Source of the DNA: Pseudomonas baetica
GTDB lineage: Bacteria > Pseudomonadota > Gammaproteobacteria > Pseudomonadales > Pseudomonadaceae
Length of the DNA stretch: 64,000 nucleotides
NCBI RefSeq assembly: GCF_002813455.1
Contig: NZ_PHHE01000001.1
Span: 5,576,001-5,640,000, forward strand
Direction: 5' to 3'
Made by a program: the position numbers and the translations under genes. Under the pieces are notes generated by a model, which was given only the letters and a program-made list of their open reading frames with translations, did not search any database and was not told the DNA's origin. This document shows, piece after piece, positions 8,755 through 16,385 of the stretch. Every line of letters begins with the position of its first letter. Position 1 is the first letter of the stretch.

Positions 8755-9718
8755 CAGCAAACCCCTTTCTTGTCTTCTGGAACCAGATATAGCCTAGCCA
8801 TGCAATGCTGACTGCGCAGAGTGTGTAAACCGCCAAGCCCTGAAAGTTTGGGAGTCTCCCCCATATCATCACTTCCCGTGCTTGCTCAATAATGAAGGTG
8901 AGCGGGTTGATCATCAACCATGGACGTACGGCCTCAGGCAATGATGTGGCAGGGTAGAAAACTGGGGAAAGAAACATGAGCACGGTAGTGAAAAGACCAA
9001 TGGTTTGAGCCACGTCGCGTAAATACACGCCCAGTGAAGCGAGAAACCAGGCCGCCCCTAGCGAGAGTATGATGAGTGGCAATATTACCAATGGTATAAA
9101 TACAGCGGTCCATTGAATAAAACCGTTGAAAATCAAGAAGGCGATCAGTAGAACAGCAAGACTTACTGTCGCATGGAAAAGTGCCACGCCAATACTGATA
9201 GCCGGAAGTATTTCAATAGGGAATACAACTTTTTTGACGTAATTAGCATTGTCCAGGATCAGTCTTGGAGATCGATTCAAGATTTCTGAAAATAAACCGT
9301 GAACGATCATGCCTACGAATAATATAACGGCGAAATCAGTCTTGCTATCAGTCCCGCCCGTGCCCCAGCGCGATTTGAACACCACTGCGAAAAAGAAGGT
9401 GTATACCAACAACATCAGTACCGGGTTAAAAAAAGACCATGCCAAACCCAGCATCGACCCTCGATACCGTCCGATTACCTCTCTCTTTGTCATTTGCAGA
9501 ATGAGTCGACGATTGCGCCACAAACACGAAATCAAGGTGACCGGAGAAACTGAATGCTTGCTATGTGGGTTGACCGGTGTTGCCTTTTGCATCGATACAC
9601 TCACTTTTTGAATCCTTTGGGGGGTTGCTCTGCCTGCGTCAATAATCTGCGTGCATAGTTTCAGTGCAGAGTTCAGCACACCAATCTGATTGTTTGCTTG
9701 CAAATGCCAGGTCGACAT
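8744..9718 (-). CDS. wzm: O-antigen ABC transporter permease
   Basis: An ABC-2 type permease with about six hydrophobic segments, beginning with GLAWSFFNPVLMLLVYTFFF and ending with AVYTLCAVSIAWLGYIWF; the conserved cytoplasmic REVIGRYRGSMLGLAW entry and the SPVFYPATSLP block are typical of Wzm/TagG permeases. Partner of Wzt in exporting the finished undecaprenyl-linked glycan. As drawn it has 324 residues, about 50 longer at the N-terminus than most Wzm. ATG 9718 has a good AAGGTGG site, but GTG 9604 (AAAGGATT upstream) or ATG 9592 would give the usual length, so the start is unsettled. First gene of the operon. Confidence 0.92.
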   Translation of the reverse strand: MSTWHLQANNQIGVLNSALKLCTQIIDAGRATPQRIQKVSVSMQKATPVNPHSKHSVSPVTLISCLWRNRRLILQMTKREVIGRYRGSMLGLAWSFFNPVLMLLVYTFFFAVVFKSRWGTGGTDSKTDFAVILFVGMIVHGLFSEILNRSPRLILDNANYVKKVVFPIEILPAISIGVALFHATVSLAVLLIAFLIFNGFIQWTAVFIPLVILPLIILSLGAAWFLASLGVYLRDVAQTIGLFTTVLMFLSPVFYPATSLPEAVRPWLMINPLTFIIEQAREVMIWGRLPNFQGLAVYTLCAVSIAWLGYIWFQKTRKGFADVL

Positions 9719-10217
9719 CGCGAGCCACCTTGCATCCCAGCGCGGCTTAGTATAAGCGAATCACAGAGCCAATTTTTTTTTCAAGGATTGGTCGCCGACA
9801 GGGCATGACGCTTTGCTGCGGAAAATGTTGTAGGTCTCCATAAGCACTCGCTGAGGAACTGGGTCCCCCTGTTTTACGCAACAAGCGCTAAAATCTCGCG
9901 ATTGAAGGGGCGTGGGTAGCAAATGATTTGAGTGGATCCACCAGAAAGCTCTTGCCAGTGTCGGTGCAGAGAGTGATTGGCGCCTTGGATAGGGTTTGCT
10001 TTCTCTGAAAAGATACTGCCGGAGGCTGCATTCGCCCCTTGGAGGCGACAGAATCCAAACGTATGGACGCAAGTGTAACACCCTCGAATTAAGTCGTATA
10101 ACCCCTAAATTATTCGTAACCGTCCATGATCCGCCACATTCAAACCGAGGCCTGATCTTCGATGCGGGCACCCGATTTTCTGTAGGGAAGCAGCGCCTCG
10201 CCACGCGGCCTGGGCCA
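9719..10217. other. Gene-free region upstream of the O-antigen operon
   Basis: About 500 bp without a credible gene; short open frames on both strands lack RBS and recognisable products. It must hold the promoter of the leftward wzm operon. A TATACT box on the minus strand lies at 9748-9753, but no convincing -35 is at 17 bp. I looked for the JUMPstart/ops core (GGCGGTAG) and did not find it. Confidence 0.5.
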
Positions 10218-10690
10218 CAGTGAAACGGTTTGTTTCTACCTCAAGCCAGTCGGCCTCCGAAAATCCGTCGACGGTCTCGTCGCCCTGGCTGAGCTGGAAA
10301 CTTGAAGCAGCCGTGTTCAACCTGGCATTTGTCGTTTTTTCAATAGCCCTCGCACTGAGCGTAAGGTCGCTGATCTCGAAGAGCAGAATACGCTGTTACG
10401 TCAGCACTTGTTCGGCTGTAGATGGGGGGCGCCGCTGAATTGGTAACACCCCAAATGGCGCTCTTTAGCGAGGTCGAAGCATCGCTGATACCTGTTGCTG
10501 AACAGGCCGATGAGGAGGTCGTCACGTCGGCTGGGCACGGCAAGCGCAGGCCGTTTCGGTAGGCGTGCTGTTTATCAAGGCCATCCGCGAATGCCCCGAG
10601 CGTGAGCTGATCTGCTATTGCGGGTGTCGCAAACATGTTGTCGGCGAAGCTCCTCATATAGACGTGCAAGTGGTTTTGTGATCCTCTGCC
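10218..10690 (+). mobile_element. Decayed IS66-family element (tnpB and tnpC fragments)
   Basis: Two IS66 genes can be read in pieces. At ~10222-10350 the frame VCFYLKPVGLRKSVDGLVAL resembles the TnpB 'VYLYxKPVDFRKSIDGL' block, then a stop, then AAVFNLAFVVF in another frame. At ~10355-10425 ERKVADLEEQNTLLRQHLFG, at ~10447-10550 TPQMALFSEVEASL and AGHGKRRP, and at ~10590-10680 ECPERELICYCGCRKHVVGE match the TnpC leucine-zipper, linker and zinc-binding N-terminal region. At least three frame changes and several stops make it non-functional, and the catalytic part of TnpC is gone. Family assignment is from remembered motifs, not a search. Confidence 0.75.
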
Positions 10691-10830
10691 TGAGCCAGCT
10701 TGGCGAAGGATTAATTTTGCTAGCGGCCTTAGTTGTTGAGTGTCCCGCAGGCATGCATACGTATGGTGTGCGATCATTGATCTTTGGACAGTCTCTATCG
10801 TCAGTTTTAAGGTGATGAGGGGAGGTGTTT

Positions 10831-10902
10831 ATGTACAATGACGTATCAGAACCAGTGATAAGGGACAGGCTTGGCAGGTCAAATACTTATGGACAAATTT
10901 AG
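10831..10902 (+). CDS. Possible 23-residue upstream ORF overlapping the wbpM start
   Basis: ATG 10831 is preceded by GGGGAGG at a spacing of six, the strongest Shine-Dalgarno in this area, and opens a 23-codon frame (MYNDVSEPVIRD...) ending at TAG 10902. It overlaps the start of wbpM by 14 bases in a different frame. wbpM's own site (GCAGG) is weak, so this could be a leader peptide that brings ribosomes to wbpM by translational coupling. It could equally be the leftover 5' end of an interrupted gene. No similarity is recognised. Confidence 0.35.
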   Translation: MYNDVSEPVIRDRLGRSNTYGQI

Positions 10903-12883
10903 AGTTTTTTTACTGGGTCTGCCTCGTAGGCAAAAAAGATTGTTACAGGTGGCCACTGATACGGTGCTGGTTTGGTTTGCGCTATGGCTTGCCTTCATCG
11001 TTCGTCTGGGCATCGACGACATGTACAATCCCCTAAAGGTCCATTTCTGGCTCTTCGTGTGCGCGCCAGTGGTGGCCGTCCCTCTCTTTGTCCGCTTCGG
11101 TATGTACCGAGCGGTTATGCGTTACTTTGGTAATGACGCGTTGATTGCAATCATCAAGGCCGTCAGCCTCTCATCACTGCTCCTCGCGGTCGTTGTCTAT
11201 TGGTACAGCAATCACGAAGCCGTGGTGCCACGTTCCATTATTTTCAACTACTGGTGGTTGAGCCTCGTCATAATTGGCGGGCTGCGTCTTTGTATGCGCC
11301 AATATTTTATGGGTGACTGGTTCACCGCCGCCCAGCATGTCCCGTTCACCAATCGTGACAATGGGCTGACCAAGGTGGCCATCTATGGAGCCGGTGTTGC
11401 GGGCAATCAACTTGTTGCTGCTCTGCGTATGGGCCGGGTTATGCGGCCTGTCGCTTTCATTGACGATGATACAAGCATTATGGATCGTTCGATTGCTGGC
11501 TTACAGGTTTACAAGCCCAAGCATATTCAGCAAATGATTGATGTGACGGGGGCGGAGGAGATTCTTCTAGCCCTGCCGTCTTCTACTCGAGCGCGACGTC
11601 GGGAGATTCTCGATCTTCTGGAAGGCTTTCCGCTTCACGTTCGCAGTGTGCCGAATTTTACCGATCTGGCGAGTGGCCGGGTGACGGTCGATGACATCCA
11701 GGAGGTTGATATCGCCGATTTACTGGGGCGCGATTCTATTCCGGCGCAACCCGATCTGCTGGCGCGCTGTATCAAGGGTAAGACGGTGATGGTTACAGGA
11801 GCCGGTGGGTCGATTGGTTCGGAGTTGTGCCGGCAGATTTTTTCCATTGGTCCGACCACGCTTTTGTTGTTCGAGCACAGTGAGTTCAATCTTTACAGTA
11901 TCTTGTTCGAGCTTGAGCAGCGTATTGCCCGTGAATCACTGTCTGTCCGGTTATTGCCTATCTTGGGTTCCATTCGTAATCCCAATAAGCTCTTTGATGT
12001 AATGAAGACTTGGAATGTGGACACGGTCTATCACGCAGCAGCGTACAAACACGTTCCCATGGTTGAACACAATATCGCCGAAGGCGTGCTGAATAATGTT
12101 ATTGGGACCCTCAATACCGCTCAGGCTGCATTGCAGGCAAGTGTTGCGAACTTTGTACTGATTTCCACAGACAAGGCGGTGCGCCCCACCAATGTAATGG
12201 GTAGCACCAAGCGGCTGGCCGAATTGATCCTTCAGGCTCTGAGTCGGGAGATTGCGCCGGTATTTTTCGGCGATAAGGCTAACGTATCGCGGGTAAATAA
12301 AACCCGATTCACTATGGTCCGGTTTGGCAATGTGCTGGGTTCTTCCGGCTCAGTGATTCCTCTGTTCCATAAGCAGATCAAATCGGGTGGGCCGTTGACG
12401 GTCACCCATCCGAAAATCACCCGTTATTTCATGACCATCCCCGAGGCGGCGCAACTGGTAATTCAGGCAGGATCGATGGGGCAGGGCGGTGACGTGTTTG
12501 TGCTCGATATGGGCGAGCCGGTTAAGATTGTCGAGCTGGCGGAGAAGATGATTCACCTTTCGGGTTTAAGCGTTCGCTCTGAAAAAAATCTTCACGGTGA
12601 TATCTCAATCGAATTCACCGGCCTGCGCCCAGGCGAAAAGCTTTACGAAGAGTTGCTTATTGGTGACAACGTGGCAGCAACCCCGCATCCAATGATCATG
12701 AGTGCCAATGAAGATCATCTGCCTTGGGAGGTACTCAAGGCTAGGCTGACTGAGCTGCTTGCTGCCGTTGAGCTGGATGACTATTCCCGGGTTCGTCAAT
12801 TGCTGCGCGAGACAGTCAGTGGCTACACACCAGATGGCGATATCGTCGACTGGATTTACCAGCAGCGTCGCCTCGAACCCTGA
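10889..12883 (+). CDS. wbpM: Membrane-bound UDP-GlcNAc 4,6-dehydratase-type enzyme (WbpM/CapD family)
   Basis: A 664-residue protein of usual WbpM length. The N-terminal ~150 residues contain four hydrophobic segments. A first Rossmann motif GAGVAGNQLVAAL (~residue 172) and a second, the catalytic one, VTGAGGSIGSELC (~300) follow. The active-site region reads STDKAVRPTNVMGSTKR, where methionine replaces the usual SDR tyrosine (SMK triad), as in P. aeruginosa WbpM. It makes the 4-keto-6-deoxy precursor for sugars such as QuiNAc, FucNAc or D-FucNAc at the reducing end of the O-antigen. ATG 10889 is preferred to a TTG at 10871 because known WbpM proteins start MDKxR. It is transcribed away from the wzm operon and converges on the epimerase gene. 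Confidence 0.92.
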   Translation: MDKFRVFLLGLPRRQKRLLQVATDTVLVWFALWLAFIVRLGIDDMYNPLKVHFWLFVCAPVVAVPLFVRFGMYRAVMRYFGNDALIAIIKAVSLSSLLLAVVVYWYSNHEAVVPRSIIFNYWWLSLVIIGGLRLCMRQYFMGDWFTAAQHVPFTNRDNGLTKVAIYGAGVAGNQLVAALRMGRVMRPVAFIDDDTSIMDRSIAGLQVYKPKHIQQMIDVTGAEEILLALPSSTRARRREILDLLEGFPLHVRSVPNFTDLASGRVTVDDIQEVDIADLLGRDSIPAQPDLLARCIKGKTVMVTGAGGSIGSELCRQIFSIGPTTLLLFEHSEFNLYSILFELEQRIARESLSVRLLPILGSIRNPNKLFDVMKTWNVDTVYHAAAYKHVPMVEHNIAEGVLNNVIGTLNTAQAALQASVANFVLISTDKAVRPTNVMGSTKRLAELILQALSREIAPVFFGDKANVSRVNKTRFTMVRFGNVLGSSGSVIPLFHKQIKSGGPLTVTHPKITRYFMTIPEAAQLVIQAGSMGQGGDVFVLDMGEPVKIVELAEKMIHLSGLSVRSEKNLHGDISIEFTGLRPGEKLYEELLIGDNVAATPHPMIMSANEDHLPWEVLKARLTELLAAVELDDYSRVRQLLRETVSGYTPDGDIVDWIYQQRRLEP

Positions 12884-13299
12884 CCCCAAATATACGGCGT
12901 ACCTTGAGGGCGGCGGGCTTTTTACGTCGATGGATGGGTTGCTAAAGCTCAAGGGGGGGGCGCGACAAAGTTGAGGTCGGTCAAGTAACTAAAGTTGTTA
13001 TTTGAACTCAGTGAGCGCGGATCTTATGGGCGCCCTGCAACAGTCATGATTAAAGAAAATACCCAGTATCGAATTATGTAGGGTATTTTCGTCATTGTCT
13101 GAGTGCAAGGCGACTCTATTCAACCAAATCACTCTTTTTTATATCTTCCACTTCTGAATATCAGCTTATTTGCATGCGCGATGCAGGGTGTCCCCGCTCC
13201 TTATCGTCACCGTGCAAATATGAAGAGGTGGAGCCGTTGCCTTGAAAAGCATCAGAAGCTAAGTTTTTACGTGATCTGGTGTCAGTATTCTTTAAGAAT
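12884..13299. other. Intergenic region between convergent wbpM and epimerase genes
   Basis: About 415 bp without a credible gene. It contains one stem-loop, GAAAATACCC (13055-13064) and GGGTATTTTC (13081-13090), which could end transcription of either gene; the T-rich arm is inside the stem rather than after it. Nothing else is recognised. Confidence 0.45.
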
Positions 13300-14238
13300 T
13301 CAACTAGTCTCTGTGCCCAATAGTCGGGCTAATCCAACCTTCATCGGTGTCTGCTCGGGGAGCTGAAATCTTTCAAGTAGTCGTTGGTTATTTGCCCGCG
13401 AGTGGCGAATATCTCCGGAGCGCGCTGAACCATAGCTCACTGGTGGCAGTTCTCCGACTACTTCGGCCAATGTTTCCAGCATCTGATTGAGTGTGGTGGC
13501 TTGATTCATTCCGACGTTGATTGCGCCCACTTCGACCTGCGGCGCTTCGATGGCTTGCACCAACACCTTTACTAAATCTTCCACATAAACAAAGTCTCGG
13601 GTTTGTTCGCCGTCGCCGAAGACTGTAATGGGTAGACCTTTATGTGCCCGCTCGCTGAAAATACTAATCACCCCCGAGTACGGTGACGAAGGGTCTTGGC
13701 GTGGGCCAAAGATATTGAAAAAACGGAACACCACCGGCTCAAGAGCATGCTGGCGTCGGTAGAAGTCGAAGTAATACTCGCTCGCCAGTTTGTCCGAGGC
13801 ATAGGGTGTTAACGGCGCCTTAGGTGTCTCCTCGTCGATAGCCTGTCCTTCTCCATTGTTGCCGTAAACCGCTGCACTGGAGGCAAATACCACGCGTTTG
13901 ACTTCCGCTTGGCGCATAGCTTCGCAGACGTTCAAGCTACCTATGAAGTTACTCTGGTGGGTGCGTACAGGATCGTCTACTGAGGCTTGGACCGAAGCCA
14001 CTGCCGCTAAGTGCACAACTGCCCGACAACCGATCATGACCCGAGCAACCAGAGCGGCATTGGCTACATCGCCCTCGACAAATTCGACGTATGGGTTTTC
14101 TTGCGGCAGGTTGCTGCGTTTTCCGGTGGACAAGTCATCGAGAATTCGCACTGCGTAGCCTTTGGCGAGCAAAGCATCGGTCAGATGGGAGCCAATAAAA
14201 CCGGCGCCGCCGGTGATTAAAATAGGGGCGTTAGCCAT
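13300..14238 (-). CDS. NAD-dependent epimerase/dehydratase of the GalE type
   Basis: A 312-residue extended-SDR enzyme acting on NDP-sugars. It shows the NAD-binding GGAGFIGSHL at residues 10-19, HLAAVASV, the catalytic serine region FASSAAVYG and Y-x3-K in YASDK, then RFFNIFGPRQDP and DFVYVEDLV, typical of UDP-glucose/UDP-GlcNAc 4-epimerases. Start ATG 14238 with AGG upstream. It lies between wbpM and the wbpM stub, transcribed opposite to wbpM, so it probably arrived with the O-antigen cassette and supplies an epimerised precursor. The exact substrate (Glc/Gal, GlcNAc/GalNAc or the 4-keto product of WbpM) cannot be decided. Confidence 0.87.
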   Translation of the reverse strand: MANAPILITGGAGFIGSHLTDALLAKGYAVRILDDLSTGKRSNLPQENPYVEFVEGDVANAALVARVMIGCRAVVHLAAVASVQASVDDPVRTHQSNFIGSLNVCEAMRQAEVKRVVFASSAAVYGNNGEGQAIDEETPKAPLTPYASDKLASEYYFDFYRRQHALEPVVFRFFNIFGPRQDPSSPYSGVISIFSERAHKGLPITVFGDGEQTRDFVYVEDLVKVLVQAIEAPQVEVGAINVGMNQATTLNQMLETLAEVVGELPPVSYGSARSGDIRHSRANNQRLLERFQLPEQTPMKVGLARLLGTETS

Positions 14239-14637
14239 GATGGTAAACCTATTGAATGATGTCGGGGGTGTTGTGCTGTGAACACAATTTGTGCCCTGAA
14301 ATACGCAGTTTTTGCGAGCGGAGCCAGATGCAGTGGATCTTGGATGGTGTAAGTCTGTACGGTTTCCTGATGCTCGGCGAGAGTAAGTGTCCCATAACGA
14401 CGCTACGCAATCGAGTTGTGTTTGTGCTCAACAGTCTTTCTGCGTTCGTTTTCTCCGGTTTAGAAGGATTGATGCCAGTGCGGTGTTGACGCGCTGGTAG
14501 AGCAGCGTCTTACTCACTCTATGCCTTTAAAAACGCTCGATGTAGTGGGATAGGTTTTGGTATTTCGACATGTGCGACGGTGCTAATGTCTCTGCCAACG
14601 TCGAGATCAGGATGATAGTGTTTTGGTCGGCGCTGTC
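14239..14637. other. Gene-free region before the wbpM stub
   Basis: About 400 bp with no frame I can support on either strand. It holds the promoter side of the epimerase gene and the left edge of the stub. No terminal inverted repeats or insertion-sequence ends were recognised here. Confidence 0.4.
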
Positions 14638-14902
14638 CGAGGCTTTTCGCCCAGGAAAAAATCTATGAAGAGTTGCTGATCGGTGTCGACGTGGCAGCCC
14701 AACATCAGATGATCATGAGCGCCGATGAAGACTATCTGCCTTGGGATGTACTCAAAGTTCGCTTGAGGGAGTTGCTGTTCGCTGTCGATCAAGATGATTA
14801 CTCCCGCGTCCGCCAGCTCCTCCGAGAATCCGTCTCCGGCTATACCCCCCCGACGGTGAGATCGTCGACTGGATCTACCAGCAGCGCCGTCTCGAACCCT
14901 GA
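14638..14902 (+). pseudogene. wbpM: 3' stub of a second wbpM, frameshifted
   Basis: The stretch matches the last ~80 codons of the intact wbpM (12640-12883) over its whole length, including the shared ends EELLIG, MIMSA, DEDYLPWDVLK, DDYSRVRQLLRE and DWIYQQRRLEP followed by TGA. There is no 5' part. Two frame breaks are visible: two bases are missing at CGCCCAGG/AAAAAATC (~14652), and a run of seven C at 14855-14861 is two bases longer than the reading frame allows. Similarity stops just after the TGA. It sits directly upstream of comEA, where the resident wbpM is found in Pseudomonas, so it looks like the leftover of the earlier wbpM. Confidence 0.9.
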
Positions 14903-15012
14903 TTGTTTCACATCCTGTAACGCACGCATTTTTGACTTGTCCCCACCATGACCTACTTTTGAGAGGCAGCTTCGGAAAAGCTGCTTTCTCAAATGATGAT
15001 GGAGCGTCACTT

Positions 15013-15348
15013 ATGCGTACCGGTTACTTCTACTCCTTGGTTTTTGCCTTCCTCACCAGTGCCTCGATTGCTGCGATTGCAGCGCCCGTCGCGCCATCGG
15101 AGCCAGTGAAGGCGCCGATCGTGATGGACGCTGCGGCATCTTCCCAAACTGCGAAAATCAATCTCAACGAAGCCGACTCGGCGACTCTGCAAAAGGAACT
15201 GTCAGGCGTAGGCGAGGCCAAGGCCAAGGCGATTGTTGCGTATCGTGAAACAAACGGACCATTCGCATCGATCGATGAATTGCTGGAAGTAAAAGGTATC
15301 GGCAAAGCAATCCTGGATCGCAATCGCGATAAGCTGGAAGTGAACTAA
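15013..15348 (+). CDS. ComEA-like periplasmic helix-hairpin-helix DNA-binding protein
   Basis: A 111-residue protein with a signal peptide (MRTGYFYSLVFAFLTSASIAA..., cleavage near AIAA-PV) and a C-terminal ComEA-type domain: INLNEADSATLQKELSGVG and the second hairpin LLEVKGIGKAILDRNRDKL. ComEA proteins bind incoming DNA in the periplasm; short versions like this are common in non-competent Pseudomonas and their role there is unclear. ATG 15013 has GGAG upstream; the reading frame upstream of it is open but lacks an RBS. In Pseudomonas this gene normally follows wbpM, which marks the edge of the O-antigen locus. Confidence 0.85.
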   Translation: MRTGYFYSLVFAFLTSASIAAIAAPVAPSEPVKAPIVMDAAASSQTAKINLNEADSATLQKELSGVGEAKAKAIVAYRETNGPFASIDELLEVKGIGKAILDRNRDKLEVN

Positions 15349-15366
15349 GCTGATTGTTCAACGCCA

Positions 15367-15399
15367 AGGGGCCGGTCATTGACCGGCCTTTTTGTTTTT
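15367..15399 (+). terminator. Rho-independent terminator after the comEA-like gene
   Basis: GGCCGGTC and GACCGGCC form an 8-bp stem with a three-base loop, followed by TTTTTGTTTTT. Confidence 0.85.
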
Positions 15400-15558
15400 C
15401 TGTTCGCGAGTTTGGCAGGGAAGGCGAAGGGAACGCTCGTCGGATAGCAAAAAATTACGGCTATCATATTTGCTTTGGATTATGCCTATAATAATTTCCA
15501 CGCGCTCTGCATCAAAAGGATTCAGAGGCGATCCCTCAAGCATTTCAGGAGTACGGTC

Positions 15559-16353
15559 ATGAATTCTGTTGCGTCCCAAGGTACGGCTCTGGTCACTGGC
15601 GCTTCGTCCGGTATCGGTGCGATTTACGCTGAGCGGTTGGCAGCGCGCGGGTTCGATTTGTTGTTGGTCGCCCGTGATCAGGAGCGACTGGAGAGTGCCG
15701 CGAGTCAATTGCGTGCCGCCCACGGTGTTCAGGTCAAAGTGCTCAAAGCTGATCTGACGCAAAAGGATGACGTGCTCAAACTTGAACAGCGCCTGCGCAG
15801 TGATTCAAGCCTCAGCCTGTTGGTCAACAACGCCGGCGTGGCGGCTGACGGTCTGTTGGCCAACGCCAATCTGGATAACCTGGAGCGTCTGATCCAGCTC
15901 AATATCACCACGGTCACTCGCCTGGCCTCGGCGGCGGCCGCCAGTTTCGCCAAGGCCGGTCGCGGCACGATCATCAACATCGCCTCGGTGGTGGCGCTAT
16001 TTCCAGAGCGCTTCAATGCCACTTACAGCGCCAGCAAAGCTTACGTGTTGAGCCTGACTCAATCGCTGAATGCCGAACTCGACGGCACCGGAGTCAAGGT
16101 GCAAGCAGTGTTGCCCGGCGTGACCCGCACAGAAATCTGGGAACGTTCCGGGATCGATGCCAGCGGCATTCCGACAGACATGGTGATGGAGGCCGGCGAG
16201 ATGGTCGATGCCGCGCTGGCAGGTCTGGATCAGGGCGAACTCATCACCATCCCTTCGTTGCCGGATGCCGGCGAGTGGGAGGCTTATGTCGCCGCGCGTC
16301 TCGTGATGGCACCGAATCTGTCCCGCAGTTCGGCGGCCCGTCGCTACAAGTAA
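15559..16353 (+). CDS. Short-chain dehydrogenase/reductase
   Basis: A 264-residue classical SDR, cytoplasmic. The cofactor motif TGASSGIGAIYAERL is near residue 13, NNAG near 87, the catalytic serine in IINIASVVA, and Y-x3-K in YSASK. ATG 15559 follows AGGAG at a spacing of eight. The FabF-type gene follows 32 bp downstream, so the two are probably one unit; the pair suggests reduction of a beta-ketoacyl or related substrate, but no specific reaction can be assigned. An A/T-rich stretch with TTTGCTTTGGATTATGCC-like sequence upstream (15468-15487) may be the promoter. Confidence 0.85.
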   Translation: MNSVASQGTALVTGASSGIGAIYAERLAARGFDLLLVARDQERLESAASQLRAAHGVQVKVLKADLTQKDDVLKLEQRLRSDSSLSLLVNNAGVAADGLLANANLDNLERLIQLNITTVTRLASAAAASFAKAGRGTIINIASVVALFPERFNATYSASKAYVLSLTQSLNAELDGTGVKVQAVLPGVTRTEIWERSGIDASGIPTDMVMEAGEMVDAALAGLDQGELITIPSLPDAGEWEAYVAARLVMAPNLSRSSAARRYK

Positions 16354-16385
16354 GTTCTTTTGAATCGGTCAGAGGTACACGCGAT

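Noticed and set aside
9761..10204. Open frame of 147 codons upstream of wzm, minus strand
   Set aside because: No RBS, no recognisable domain, cysteine- and arginine-rich composition; treated as chance.
9719..10217. JUMPstart/ops element before the O-antigen operon
   Set aside because: No GGCGGTAG or its reverse complement was found in the gap.
10831..10902. Missed longer wbpM start at the strong GGGGAGG site
   Set aside because: The frame from that ATG is +2 relative to wbpM and stops at 10902; wbpM itself begins with a family-typical MDKFR at 10889.
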